64,000 nucleotides of DNA from Antedon mediterranea. Taxonomy: Eukaryota > Echinodermata > Crinoidea > Comatulida > Antedonidae. The stretch's first letter is position 1; the number at the start of each line of letters is the position of its first letter. A program made the translations under genes and the position numbers. This document shows positions 53,637 through 64,000 of the stretch, in pieces. The stretch spans positions 12,186,922 to 12,250,921 of the forward strand of contig NC_092678.1 of the NCBI RefSeq assembly GCF_964355755.1, read 5' to 3'. The notes beneath the pieces are model-generated. The model did no database searches. It had not been told where the DNA came from and was given only the letters and a program-made list of their open reading frames with translations.

Positions 53637-54579
53637 AAATGGTGACCCTGATAGTCATTGGGTTAAGAGATTTAAAGAGTTGATGCATGACACAAACATT
53701 GCATTTTGGAAAAGTGAAATGCTAAGAAAATCGTCACTTCAGACATACTCTCTTATTAAGTCTAATCCGTGCCTTGAAAAATATTTATTGGATTGTACAG
53801 ACTTTCTAGGATCTAGCCTCAAATTCAAACTACGTTCTAAAACCCTTCCTTTAGGTCACAGGAGTTGTAAGTGGCTTCCTGAATATGATGGTATCTGTAA
53901 AATGTGTAAGAATGGTTTAGAAGACATTCAACATTTTCTATTCACATGTAACCAACTCAATGGCATAAGGATTGAAGAATATACCAAATTAGAATATATG
54001 TTAATCGATATCAATCATTTAGATGTATGGGAAAATTTTATCTCTGGTGACCTGAACACCAAATTAAATCTTGTATTAGGTGGAACTGATAACTACTATC
54101 ATTATATGTATGACGTCGATTCCATATCAAATATCTTTGATTGTTAACTGTAAGCACTATGTTAAAAGAGCTTGGGCACACAGATGTATTGTTCTAGGCG
54201 AGTAATGTTCATATCAATCAAACTAAATGATTGATATCTATCTCACTAAATGATTGATATCTATCTCATTATAGTGTTAGGTCTACATTGCTGTTGCCCA
54301 ATTCATTTTATATTGTACAGTTCCTACCTATTCTATATGTTTATTTCTTGTAATTTTGTATTTTTAGGTGTCAGTTCAATGGTATTGTATGTAGTTACTG
54401 TAGTTGAATTGTTTTGACATGTTGACCTACGACGTTGACTTTTTATTGTAATTGTTATTTTCTATATCATGTTTTTTTTTTTTTTTTTTTTGTATATTTC
54501 TCTTGGATGCACCTTCCATTTGGTCGAGTGCCACTGTTGTAAAAGTGTAATCTCCAAATAAATTATTATTATTATTATA
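53637..54579 (+). mobile_element. LINE fragment with C-terminal zinc-knuckle
   Basis: Open frame about 53642-54147 includes CKMCKNGLEDIQHFLFTCNQ, the C..C......HFL..C motif found at the C-terminus of some non-LTR retrotransposon ORF2 proteins. 5' truncated; the 3' UTR ends in an ATT repeat at 54562-54578. Confidence 0.68.
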
Positions 54580-54699
54580 GTATCCCCATTTTACACTTTC
54601 TCTGGGAAAAAATTAGAAACAAGTGTTTCTCAACTGATTTGTGTCATATGGGGTCTATATATCCACCAAAAAAAAGTTCCAGCTCATCTGGCCTGGGGA

Positions 54700-55500
54700 A
54701 AGCCGCCGTAAAATACAGGTTTTTGCTCATATCTCCTCTTCTACATCATGCATGGAAATGATTTTGGTGGCAAAATGTATGTTTAGAGGGTCAAGGAATC
54801 TAAATACAGCATTTTGAAGTTCAATCAATGACCGCCATCTTGTTTTTCAAAATGGCCGCCTTAAAATACAGATTTGTGCTTATCTCAGCTTCTATATCAT
54901 GTATAGGCATGATTTTGGTGGCAAAATGTATGTTTTGAGGGTCAAGGAATCTAAATACAGCATTTTGAAGTTCAATCAATGACCGCCATCTTGTTTTTCA
55001 AAATGGCCGCCTTAAAATACAGATTTGTGCTTATCTCAGCTTCTATATCATGTATAGGCATGATTTTGGTGGCAAAATGTAGGTTTTGACGGTCAAGGAA
55101 TCCAAATAAAGCATTAATTTGAATTTCACCCAATGGCCGCCATTTTGAAAATCAAAATGGCTGCTATAAAATTTACAGATTTTTCCTCATATCTCAGCTT
55201 CTACATCATATGAACGTAATTTTGGTAGAAAAGTATATGTTTTGAAGGTCAAGGAATTCAAATATAGTATCTTAAAGTTCACCTAATGCCCGCCATTTTG
55301 TTTTCAACATGGCTGCCATAAAATTTACAGATTTGTCCTCGTACCTCAGCTTCTACATCGTGCATAGAAGTGATTTTGGTGGCAATGTTTATGTTTTGAG
55401 GGTCAAGAAATCTAAATACAGCTTTTTGAAGTTCACTCAATGGCCACCATTTTGATTGTCAAAATGGTGGCCATAAGCTACAGGTTTTTGCTAATTTATG
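54700..55500. repeat. Left array of about 150-190-bp subterminal repeats
   Basis: Four to five units each with CTTCTAYATCATG, GATTTTGGTGGCAAAATGTA, GGTCAAGGAATC, CCGCCATCTTG. Mirror copies at 57700-58230. Confidence 0.8.
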
Positions 55501-55881
55501 AGCTACTATGATTATGATTTTGCTAAGCTTATGTTTTGAAAGTTACAGAATAAAAACAAAATTCAGCTTTTGAAATACAGTTGGAAAGTGATGACGAGAA
55601 TAAGTCAATATGTTGGTGATACTATATGGGAACCACAATGATTATGAATGACCCAAGGAGATACTGTACTCAAGAAGATATCAGCGATGTATTGTAACTA
55701 TATCATTCGCGTGAAGAACCTAAAAATAAAATATTCTAAAAAAGTTTGTTAGACGACATTTTAAGATATTTTCCAAATCCTAAAGAGAAGCATGGCCAAC
55801 TTTAGTTAAGCATATTCCAATCAGATACATTATAGATAAAGCAAGTAAAGCAATTTAAAGCAACATATCTTATGTGACTGA

Positions 55882-56180
55882 ATGGATGGTTACCTAATAC
55901 ACTGGGGACTAACACTACTTCACCATAATGTAGACATAAGAATTAGCCAATTTGCAGATGACACTGTGTTTTTTCTCAAACACCAAAACTCAATTAAACC
56001 GATTATAGATATACTGGATGAATTTTCTATATATATTCTGGACTCAGAATTAATTATGAAAAAAGTAACATTATGAGAATAGGATCGTTAAGAAACTGCG
56101 ACTATAAAACGTCATCTGAGAAAAGTATTTCATGGACCAAAGGCCCAGTAAAATAATTGGGTGTTAATATTTCTTGTAAT
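55882..56180 (+). pseudogene. Decayed LINE reverse transcriptase segment
   Basis: Reads ISQFADDTVFFLKHQNSIKP and IIDILDEFS; the F-A-D-D box is the reverse transcriptase catalytic motif. Further on, in another frame, SISWTKGP.K.LGVNIS. Broken by frameshifts and stops. Confidence 0.7.
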
Positions 56181-57699
56181 TTTAATGATATTTCATAACT
56201 GGTCTGGATTTATGCATGTAGGTATAATGCGATAACTGGACAAATCGACGATAGTTTATGCCGATCATTCTTTTTTATCCAATTAACATGTCAACAGTTT
56301 ATACAATGGTACAGCCACTCTGAAAACGTATATCTAGCTGCTTATCTATCAGTCATAATAATCAAACATGGAGGAGTTGATCTTTTCAGGAGCTTTCTTG
56401 GTTATATTGGACATAATGGTGGGTTGAGGTTTTGTGCATAACCTACTTTAAAGAGAGCTGTATATTCTAAAGCTCTAAGAGGATGAAGCTATGTATCATA
56501 TAATGATGACACGAGATGAGGATGTACCATTTTGTCTCCAGATGTAGACACAGTATAGGACAATTGACTATGATGGCCAATATGCCTAAAAGACAAATTT
56601 CCATATGCATACAATACAAGATGTTCCAAAAGAATGGATATCATGCAACGTGTTATAATGGTGAAGAATCAGTTTTCAGACACTCTCACAATAGAGAAAA
56701 CCTTATGTATCTTGAAATTTGTCTTTCAGCATTTCCAGATATAGCCTTCCACTTTTGGCATTTTGGCCATGACCAGCTGCTGCAAATATGAAAGCATACT
56801 GTAGATGCTATATCTGAACCTGGAGCTCCCAATTGCACAATCATGCCTAAAAAGTTATACCATCTAATGATACAGCCACAGCTTAAATGTTCTTGATATC
56901 TTTTTGACTTTCCCAGAAAGCTCTTAAGAATCTTTCGAGTTTGACGACAAATGGCAGTTTTCTTTCTCTAACTATTTGCATTACTTTACGTCACATTGGT
57001 TAATCGAAGGTTATTCTCATGGCAGATAAGCAGCTAGATTTAAACATAAATGCAGACCATTTAGGGTGACTAGTGTTGATCTCCCAGTGTATTACTATGT
57101 ATTCATAAGATATGTTACTTGCTTTATCCATAAGTTGTACTTTTAACTGCAAGTTGGCCATGCTTCTCTTTATATTTGGAAAATATCTTTACATGTCTAT
57201 GTACTGTAACTTCTTTAGAATATCTTGTTTATTAGTTTCTTCTCGCGAATGATAGTTACAGTACACTCTCTGGTATTTTATTGTGTACCTCTTTGGTCGT
57301 AATCAGTATGGAACTCGAGCTTGTGATTAACTCACGACGTTGACATAGTAATAATGAGGATTGTGATAGCGATAGATCTCGGAGACTAGACAAAGGGGAT
57401 TGTACATAAATGTTGTTATTATTATATGTTGTGCCCCCGGTTGTGCCAGTTTGATTGGGAATTTTAAAACTATTACTGTATTTAACAAACTGTATGCAAA
57501 AAAAAGCAACATCTCTAAAGCCAGTGGAGCAGTAGCCTTCAACTATGAATTTGGTCCTAAATGGAATAAGAACATCTGATCACTTTCGGCGACTCTGTAT
57601 TTTAGAATGCTGATTTTTTATTCTGTAACAATCAAGACATAGACTTAGTTATCAAAATCATGTCTTCATTATTTATATGAGCTACGAAATTAGCAAAAC

Positions 57700-58230
57700 C
57701 TGTATTTTATGGCGGCCATTTTGAAAAACAAAATGGTGGCCATTAAATGAACTTAAAAAAATGCTGTAATTGAAATCCTTGACCCTCAAAATATATACAT
57801 TGCCACCAAAATCACTTCCATACATTATGTGGAAGCTGAGATAAGAGCAAAAATCTGTATTTTTATGGTGGCCATTTTGAAAAACAAATGGCGGCCATTT
57901 TGAAAAACAAAATGGCGGCCATTGAGTGAATTACGAAAATGCTGTTTTTCGATTTCTTGACACTCACAACTACACTTTGTCACTAAAATCACGTTGATAC
58001 ACGATGTAGAATTTGAGATGAGTACAAATCTGTATTTTATGGCGGCCATTTTGAAAAACAAGATGGCAGACATTCAGTAAACTTCAAAATGCTGTATTTG
58101 GATTCATTGACCCTCAAAACATATACTTTGCCACCAAAATCATATCCATACATGATGTGGAAGCTGATATATGAGCAAAAATATGTATTTTATGGCGGCC
58201 ATTTAAAAAATTCAAAATGGCGGCTTTCCC
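57700..58230. repeat. Right array of subterminal repeats (inverted)
   Basis: Three units in opposite orientation to the left array: TTTTATGGCGGCCATTTTG, TTGACCCTCAAAA, TTTGCCACCAAAATCA. Confidence 0.8.
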
Positions 58231-58568
58231 CAGGCCAGATGAGCTGGAACTTTTTTTTGGTGGATATATAGAACCTATATAACTCAAATCAGTTGAGAAA
58301 CACTTGTTTCTAATTTTTTCCCAGATTGGACCTTTTTAGACTTAAAATAGGGATACTATTATATTAATTACAGTACATATATTAGAGGTAGATTATTATA
58401 TGCCTAATATAATATTTAAACGTGTTTAGAAATGGCCATTTTGGAAAGACAAAGTCCTTCTCTGAGACCTGTGAAATAAAAAAAATTAAATGATTGACAA
58501 AAAATATTTACTAAATAAAAAATTTCCACATAAATAATCGAGTTCCTAAAAAATATCAATTAAATCTA

Positions 58569-59690
58569 CGCCGTTGCTAAAGATACGGTACCGTATCCAT
58601 GCTTTTAAAAACTAAAGATACGGTAAATATAGAGGGCGCTTCCGTTTTCTAAAAGTACGGTAAAATTGCATTCCTAAAACTCGTGTAAATATAAAACTCG
58701 TTCCTAAATATAAAACTCGTTCCTAAATATTAAACTCGTTCCTAAATATTAAACTCCTTCCTAAATATTAAAAACCTAACCCTCTAAACAATCTCTCTTA
58801 AATTAAAAACTAAAAAAAAAAATTAAAAAAAGACGTCAAGAAGAGTATCGAACTCCCGACCCTTTATAAGCCAAAGCCTCATCACATGCCCACTAGGCTA
58901 CACAGCTGGCTTGCAGGAAACCGATGCAATAACCTATTTGATCCACATCCACATTACATAGGGTTAGATCCATCTCGGCCGCCGACAATCTCGGCCGCCG
59001 GATTAAAAAGCCGAATTGTATGGCGCGCCACCGATGCTTGTATGGTGAGTAATTAAAATTTAATGCAGCGCATACGCACGTATTCTAAATTATTAATTAG
59101 CTTTTAATTATTGTTTTAATAAATGCTTTTTTTCTAAATTTTTCAGATTAATAAATTAGTAGTAGTGATATCAATCAATATCGATTATATTTTACTAGGC
59201 CTATTCGATTTATTTTATATCTAAAGCTGGCTAACTTAAAAAAAAAACATTATTTGTGATACCCCTGAATCTTTATACAGTTTTGCATTAATAATTTACG
59301 TACGGTATTGCCGAATCTTTATACTGTATCTCATTTACATACTATCGAATCTTTCTACAGTATTGCATTAATAATTTACGTACGGTATTAATATTATCTA
59401 AGATTACAAAACAACGACAATCAAAGCGCACACGGCGTTCCATACAGATTACCGTTATTGAACTAGCGGCCGCTTTGGTTGGTGGCCGCTTCGACTGTAA
59501 TTCCACGTCTTCAAAATTACACTATCATAACAGGCACTTTTGGCGCTCCATACAATATCGCGTTCTGTAACCGGCGGCCGAGGTTGTCGGCGGCCGAGAT
59601 GGACCTAAGCCATTACATAGCGCCCTCTATAATTACCGTACCTTTAGTTTTTAAAAGTATGGATACGGTACCGTATCTTTAGACATAACG
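58569..59690. mobile_element. Foldback/MULE-like element with 9-bp target duplication
   Basis: Outer inverted repeat of about 65 bp (CTAAAGATACGGTACCGTAT at 58577 and its complement ending 59682, about 95% alike) and an inner inverted repeat built from CTCGGCCGCC units (58973-59003, 59570-59602). TTAAATCTA lies on both sides (58560-58568, 59691-59699). No transposase frame. Confidence 0.68.
58828..58922 (-). other. tRNA-like segment (SINE head or tRNA pseudogene)
   Basis: Minus strand reads GTAGCCTAGTGGGCATG (A-box-like) and GGGAGTTCGATACTC (B-box-like) at tRNA distance. It lies inside the foldback element. A complete cloverleaf is not evident. Confidence 0.45.
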
Positions 59691-59839
59691 TTAAATCTAT
59701 ATAAATGAAGAAAATGTATATCCCGCTAGCATGCATCTCGCTCCATACAAAATAGCGCGACCGATTTCAAACAAGACCGATTTCAAACGCGATGCGCCAA
59801 ACACATGGAATTTTCGTGCTCAACATTAAATAAATAGCC

Positions 59840-60150
59840 ATCAAGTGGCATAGCCATAGGCTAGCCGCTAGGCTAAGTGAAGGTCTTAGCTAGGTTAGTA
59901 GTAGGCCTAGCTCCAGGCCTAGTCTAGTAGCCTTAGGTAGGCTAGGCCTAGGTAGGCCCCTAGCCCCTAGCTAGTAGGGCTAGGCCTAGCCTAGTAGTAG
60001 AAGTAAGTAGGGTAGGCCTAGGAATACGATTCTTAGAGTTTGAAAAAAAAAATAGAATTTACTTTTAGCCCAGTTTTGTTCATCCAAGAGTTTTCACACG
60101 AAATCCAAATTATTGCTGTAGCCTTAGGCTAGCCTACAGTAGGCCCTATA
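59840..60150. repeat. CTAGGCCTA-rich low-complexity tract
   Basis: Dense overlapping TAGGCCTAG, GCTAGG and CCTAGC words, richest from 59860 to 60030. Confidence 0.75.
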
Positions 60151-60594
60151 ACAAGTAACCAAAAGTGAGTCCGATTCCATCCTTTCTCTCTTCCTCCTCG
60201 TCGTCGCGCAACAATCACATTTTATAAATAGTTTGTTTTGGTTTATAATAGAGAGGGCAGCATCATACGTTTACCGATCTTCAGAATTAAAACCAATCAA
60301 AAGCAATTCAGCTATTTGATCCAATGTGCTTATCAAAGTTATTCAGTTGCTTTAGACAGTTTTTAAAATCACATAACCTTTTTTATACCTTTTTAAATAT
60401 ATTTTATAATTTTTTTATTATTAAATCTTAGATGAAGAAGTTTATTTTATAAGACAAAAAGAATTGATTTGTAATAGGCCACGCCTATTCTAAACTTTAA
60501 AGCACTTAGGGCCTATAGGTATTGACTAAGTAAACTTATTGATGCAAGCCATGATCCATTTTATCAACATTAAAATGAAAGACCATTTTAAACT

Positions 60595-61281
60595 CAAGCT
60601 CTGTCTACACTATAAAACTTTATGTGACAAAAACAATGTGATGTGAACATATATACAAAAGTTTTTTATTTTATTGTGTCATGTGATGGCATTCAGGCAT
60701 ATCGCATCTTTCTTCAAAATTATTATTAGAAAATATTTTAAGTTTTTTTCTCATTTTAACACTATAGCTTTAAAATGTTTTATTTTCAACTCCACAAATG
60801 TTCATTACTCGATCTTCTTGGAAGTGTTAGAAATAAATAGTGCAGCCTGTTTTGCTTTCTACTGTTGGAAAACGGAAATTTTAGAATGAAAATGTTGATC
60901 CGTCAACACATTTTAATGATGTTTTATAGCGAATCCACACACATAATTGCTACATATTAATATTTTTATAAGGAAGTAATCTAGTTTGGTTTATAATATT
61001 CAAATAGTAAATTCAGTTGGTCTTGCTCCAATGAGTTTATAAAAAAGTACTTGTAATAATCAACAAAGCGTATTGAAATTTTATTTCAATACCCACGAAC
61101 TGCAGCTTACGTGTTTGCTTACATTTAACGTAAACAAAACTCATTTGCTGTCTCAATTGTGAGTATGCCTACCTTTATTTTGTATTATATTGTCTTGTAT
61201 CTTTGTAATATCACTACCATATTTGGGCACATCACACTCTTTTTGTCAAACTAGTTTGATAGTGTAGACAGAGCTTAAGAG
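60595..61281. mobile_element. MITE with CTCTGTCTACACTAT ends
   Basis: Left AAGCTCTGTCTACACTAT and right ATAGTGTAGACAGAGCTT are inverted, about 0.69 kb apart. The same end occurs at 42390-42412 and a fragment at 3855-3880. Confidence 0.55.
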
Positions 61282-62290
61282 CACTATTATCGTGTCAACA
61301 CAACGATGTTATTGTTCTTTAATGATCACGAACTCATTTTATTTGATTTGAATTAATATTTTTATTACAAAATAAACAGAAATAAATGGTTATAGTTCTA
61401 GAATGAAGTTAAATTCGCTTGTTTTATTCATCAAGAAAATGTATGTTTATTTATTTATTTATTTGAGATCGTTACCATGCCTTATAGTATTTAAACATAT
61501 GCTCATCAGATGAACAAGAACACTTCAAACATATTCAGAAGCAAATTAAGTAAATTATGACCTTATTAAAGTTTTACAATAATCAATACATTGTTTGATA
61601 TGTCATACTTGGTAGCCGGTCATCCTATCTAGTGATGAAAAGTTTGACCACCAGTATTATAGGCCTACTACAAAAACAACATGATACATTGACCAGTTAT
61701 TAAAACCATACATTTTGTCACTTGAGTAACATTCTCGACGCTACACAAGGCAAGCGAACACTTATTATTGCTAGTAAACAATGACAGTACAATGAGTATA
61801 TTTTGCTACTTTCATGTCTGTTTAAATTCAAGGTATGCAAAGTCTAGTACGAACATGACTTATTCAACAATGTGTTTGTTATTGTATGTTCTATAATAAT
61901 TTTAACGAAATTTCCAATCTGTCAACAACCTACTTCATCAATTTAAACCCAGTCAAAATAATGAAAATGTGTATAGCATCAAAATCCATGATACAAAAGG
62001 AGTCGTCTACATTGTATAATCTACACTGTTATTCACTGTTAGGTATTTGTACTTCATTTACGAAATAAACGAAATGATAGCCTACTTTAGGTCTAAACTT
62101 ACAGCAACAATTTGGTCATAGTGTGCCATGCTCTTTGGACTCTATATGAAAGAAAGAATGAAAAGTGATATCTGTTTAATAATATAACATGGTTAGCAAA
62201 ATAGCTAAGCCGGGAGCTAAGCAACAGATTCGTTGTATTTATTCTCGTATACTATTTTTTACAGTTATTTTAAACATTTTCTTTCATAAG
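61282..62290. other. 5' flank of the second plexin
   Basis: No coding region recognised. A T-rich tract and AG at 62289-62290 form a probable 3' splice site of an upstream non-coding exon not located here. No clear TATA box or CpG island. Confidence 0.45.
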
Positions 62291-62316
62291 GTAATGACGT
62301 TCTCTCATCTTTAAAT

Positions 62317-63366
62317 ATGAGTTTGCCAACATTCTTAAACATTTTTGCATTTCTGCTATATTCTTCAACATTTCTGGTAGCCATCCAAGCATCAAACAAT
62401 GATGTGTTACTTGAATTTAAACCTCGTGAAAATGAAGATCTGTACCATGTCAAAATCCATAGTACAACAAGAGATATCTACATAGGAACCTACAACTCAC
62501 TGTACAGACTGTCAGAGGATTTTACTATTATTTATAGTATTTCATGTTCATCAGGTGATTGCAATAATATCAATAAGATATTAGAAATTGATTATGATCA
62601 TGATAGATTGATCACGTGTGGGGGAGGAAACAACGGAAGATGTGAAAGAAGATCTCTTGTGGATTTAACTTTAGATGGAAGTAATTTAGTTGATGGAATA
62701 GCAAGTGAACTGTCTGCAGTTGGAATCATTGCACCTGGTGTGTTGGATGATGATACACGTAGTTCAGGTTATATTATCAAACGGAATGTTTTATACGTGT
62801 CATCTGGACATACATCATTGGATCCATTAGAGTATTCCTACATGTATGTTAATGCTAGAAGACGTCTTGATACTGATGTACTATTTGGACTCACCAGCCC
62901 TGCTTTTAATGCTATCACACCATCTTACAATAAACCTATACATGCTAAAACAGCATTTGATTATGAAGGATACATTTACTTTGTTGCATTTAGACCTAAT
63001 GATACTGATTACTTTCATTCGCGACTGAGTCGTGTTTGTCAAGAAAACTCTTTTGACACATTTTCTGAGACCTACATTCGATGTGTTTTTAATAATGTTG
63101 ATTACAACTTGGTACAAGCCATGTCTGTTGGTCCTGTAGGATCTGAGTTAGCTACTTCACTAGGCCTACAAGCTGGAGATAATGTCTTGTATGGAGTATT
63201 TGCTAAAGGTGATGGAAGTGGAGTTGCAACTGGACAATCTGCATTGTGTATTTACAAGTGGAATGATATTGAAGATGCATTCTTCAAAGCTTTAAATGGA
63301 TGTTTAACCTTCGTTAATGATGTTCATAGACTAGACTATACTGAAGAAGCTGATTGTTCCAAACAT
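62317..63366 (+). CDS. Second plexin, exon 1: signal peptide and Sema domain
   Basis: 350 codons from ATG at 62317 to a GTAGGA donor after SKH. Same architecture as the minus-strand gene: hydrophobic leader, [52 protein letters not shown] judge protein identity with the other copy at about 80%, with changes clustered in several loops and a four-residue insertion (SGVA-type) near the end. An acceptor-like AG at 62289-62290 after a T-rich tract suggests an upstream non-coding exon. The ATG equivalent to the alternative upstream start of the first gene is followed by an in-frame TAA here, which supports 62317 as start. The gene continues beyond the window. Confidence 0.92.
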
Positions 63367-63708
63367 GTAGGACATTTTTTATTTGTTTTTCAATTACTGT
63401 AAATTATCAGTATTATTGATAAACTTTTCAAAGTCTAATTTACCATTCAGGAAATTACATTGAGTTCATAGTTAATTATGGACCAGTATCATAATCATAA
63501 TACTATAATTTGTTTGTTTTTGGCAAAATTGTGGTTCTAAATTTGTTTGTTCCAAAATATGTGTTGTCTTCATGAAGTTTTCTGCTTATTAAATTAAGGC
63601 CATTAAACAATTTACTTTACAGTACACGGTGATGGTAGCAATGTGACTATAGAAATAACTGACTGAATTATGTTATTTTTGCTACAGTTGTATTAGGAGT
63701 TTTAATTT

Positions 63709-63768
63709 ATGTTTTATTATTCCAGCTTCTGTAAAGTTTTAACTTTACAAACGCTGGAATAATAACAA
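63709..63768. repeat. Palindrome in intron 1 of second plexin
   Basis: TTATTATTCCAGCTTCTGTA pairs with the downstream CTGGAATAATAA around AAAGTT/AACTTT. Same relative position as 46824-46882. Confidence 0.75.
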
Positions 63769-63815
63769 AAATGTGGTTTTATCAACTGTAAATACTAATA
63801 CTTGTTATAACAAAG

Positions 63816-64000
63816 ATGCTTAGTTTGCCTGCTGAGGAAGTTGAGGAATTGATGTGTCCCCCAAATGATGGTAAGGATTTGCGCAGAGTTTATTCCCAAG
63901 GTACCTACACAGAAGCAGCAGTATCAGAGGCGTTGCTAACAGTTAATGATAAAATACTAACATCAGTTACTACAGCAATTGAAGAGAATCGAACAATAGT
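63816..64000 (+). CDS. Second plexin, exon 2 (partial, cut by window edge)
   Basis: Acceptor AACAAAG, phase 0, then [20 protein letters not shown] and later [19 protein letters not shown], matching exon 2 of the minus-strand plexin (46555-46773). 185 of the expected 219 nt are inside the window. No stop or frameshift, so the gene is probably functional as far as visible. Confidence 0.9.
   Translation, partial: MLSLPAEEVEELMCPPNDGKDLRRVYSQGTYTEAAVSEALLTVNDKILTSVTTAIEENRTI

Larger units (their letters stand above)
54579..58358. mobile_element. Large foldback element with 1.3-kb inverted arms
   Basis: Left AGTATCCCCATTTTA and right (reverse complement) AGTATCCCTATTTTA begin long arms: the first about 150 bp are nearly identical (shared CAACTGATTT, AGTTCCAGCTCATCTGG). 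Then 190-bp repeats with AAAATGGCCGCC, GATTTTGGTGGCAAAATGTA in opposite orientation on the two sides, then further mirrored sequence to about 55925 / 57060. The centre has a decayed LINE segment. ATTAT outside both ends is too simple to prove a duplication. Confidence 0.68.

Noticed and set aside
56516-56791. 91-residue plus-strand open frame
   Set aside because: Lies between mirrored arms of the foldback element; no similarity to reverse transcriptase or other domains that I recognise.
1-64000. CRISPR arrays, operons, riboswitches, phage or plasmid features
   Set aside because: The window is eukaryotic; all regular repeats seen are minisatellites or transposon parts with no spacer-repeat pattern and no cas genes.

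Overview
The window is animal nuclear DNA: AT-rich, with GT-AG introns, dense interspersed repeats and no prokaryotic gene structure. Plexin genes, tRNA-derived SINEs with a central block that resembles deuterostome SINEs, and tracts rich in AGGCCTA / CTAGGCCTA suggest a marine invertebrate deuterostome, most likely an echinoderm. The species assignment is inference.

The main gene is a complete plexin (semaphorin receptor) on the minus strand. I reconstructed it exon by exon from 48312 (start) to 13944 (stop): 36 coding exons, all with GT-AG borders and matching phases, giving 5703 nt = 1900 aa plus stop, the size of a plexin A-type receptor. Domain order is signal peptide, Sema, PSI1, IPT, PSI2, IPT, PSI3, IPTs, one transmembrane helix, then the split cytoplasmic GAP domain with the Rho-binding domain (RBD) inserted. 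Two positions that carry arginine fingers in typical plexins look altered: the RR pair is AR, and the second Arg is Lys.

A second plexin starts on the plus strand at 62317 and runs off the right edge. Its first two exons and first intron are clearly similar to the minus-strand gene, so the two form a divergent (head-to-head) inverted duplication with about 14 kb between the start codons. That spacer is mostly repeats.

Layout: 1-4000, two small minus-strand loci with signal-peptide exons and EGF-like cysteine cassettes, at least one apparently decayed, plus MITEs. 4501-6442, a foldback element whose inverted ends are arrays of a GTCGCCCC core, flanked by GATAAAAC on both sides. 7398-12521, a nest of DNA transposons. 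12522-13943, AT-rich spacer and 3' flank of plexin. 13944-48312, plexin gene, with introns holding LINE fragments, SINEs, MITEs, minisatellites and a tandem Helitron-like pair (37866-41032). 48343-62290, intergenic: duplicated repeat blocks, LINE remnants, a 3.8 kb foldback element (54579-58358) and a 1.1 kb foldback element with 9-bp flanking repeats (58569-59690). 62291-64000, start of the second plexin.

All calls come from reading the sequence. No database search or splice predictor was run, and family names for repeats are tentative.
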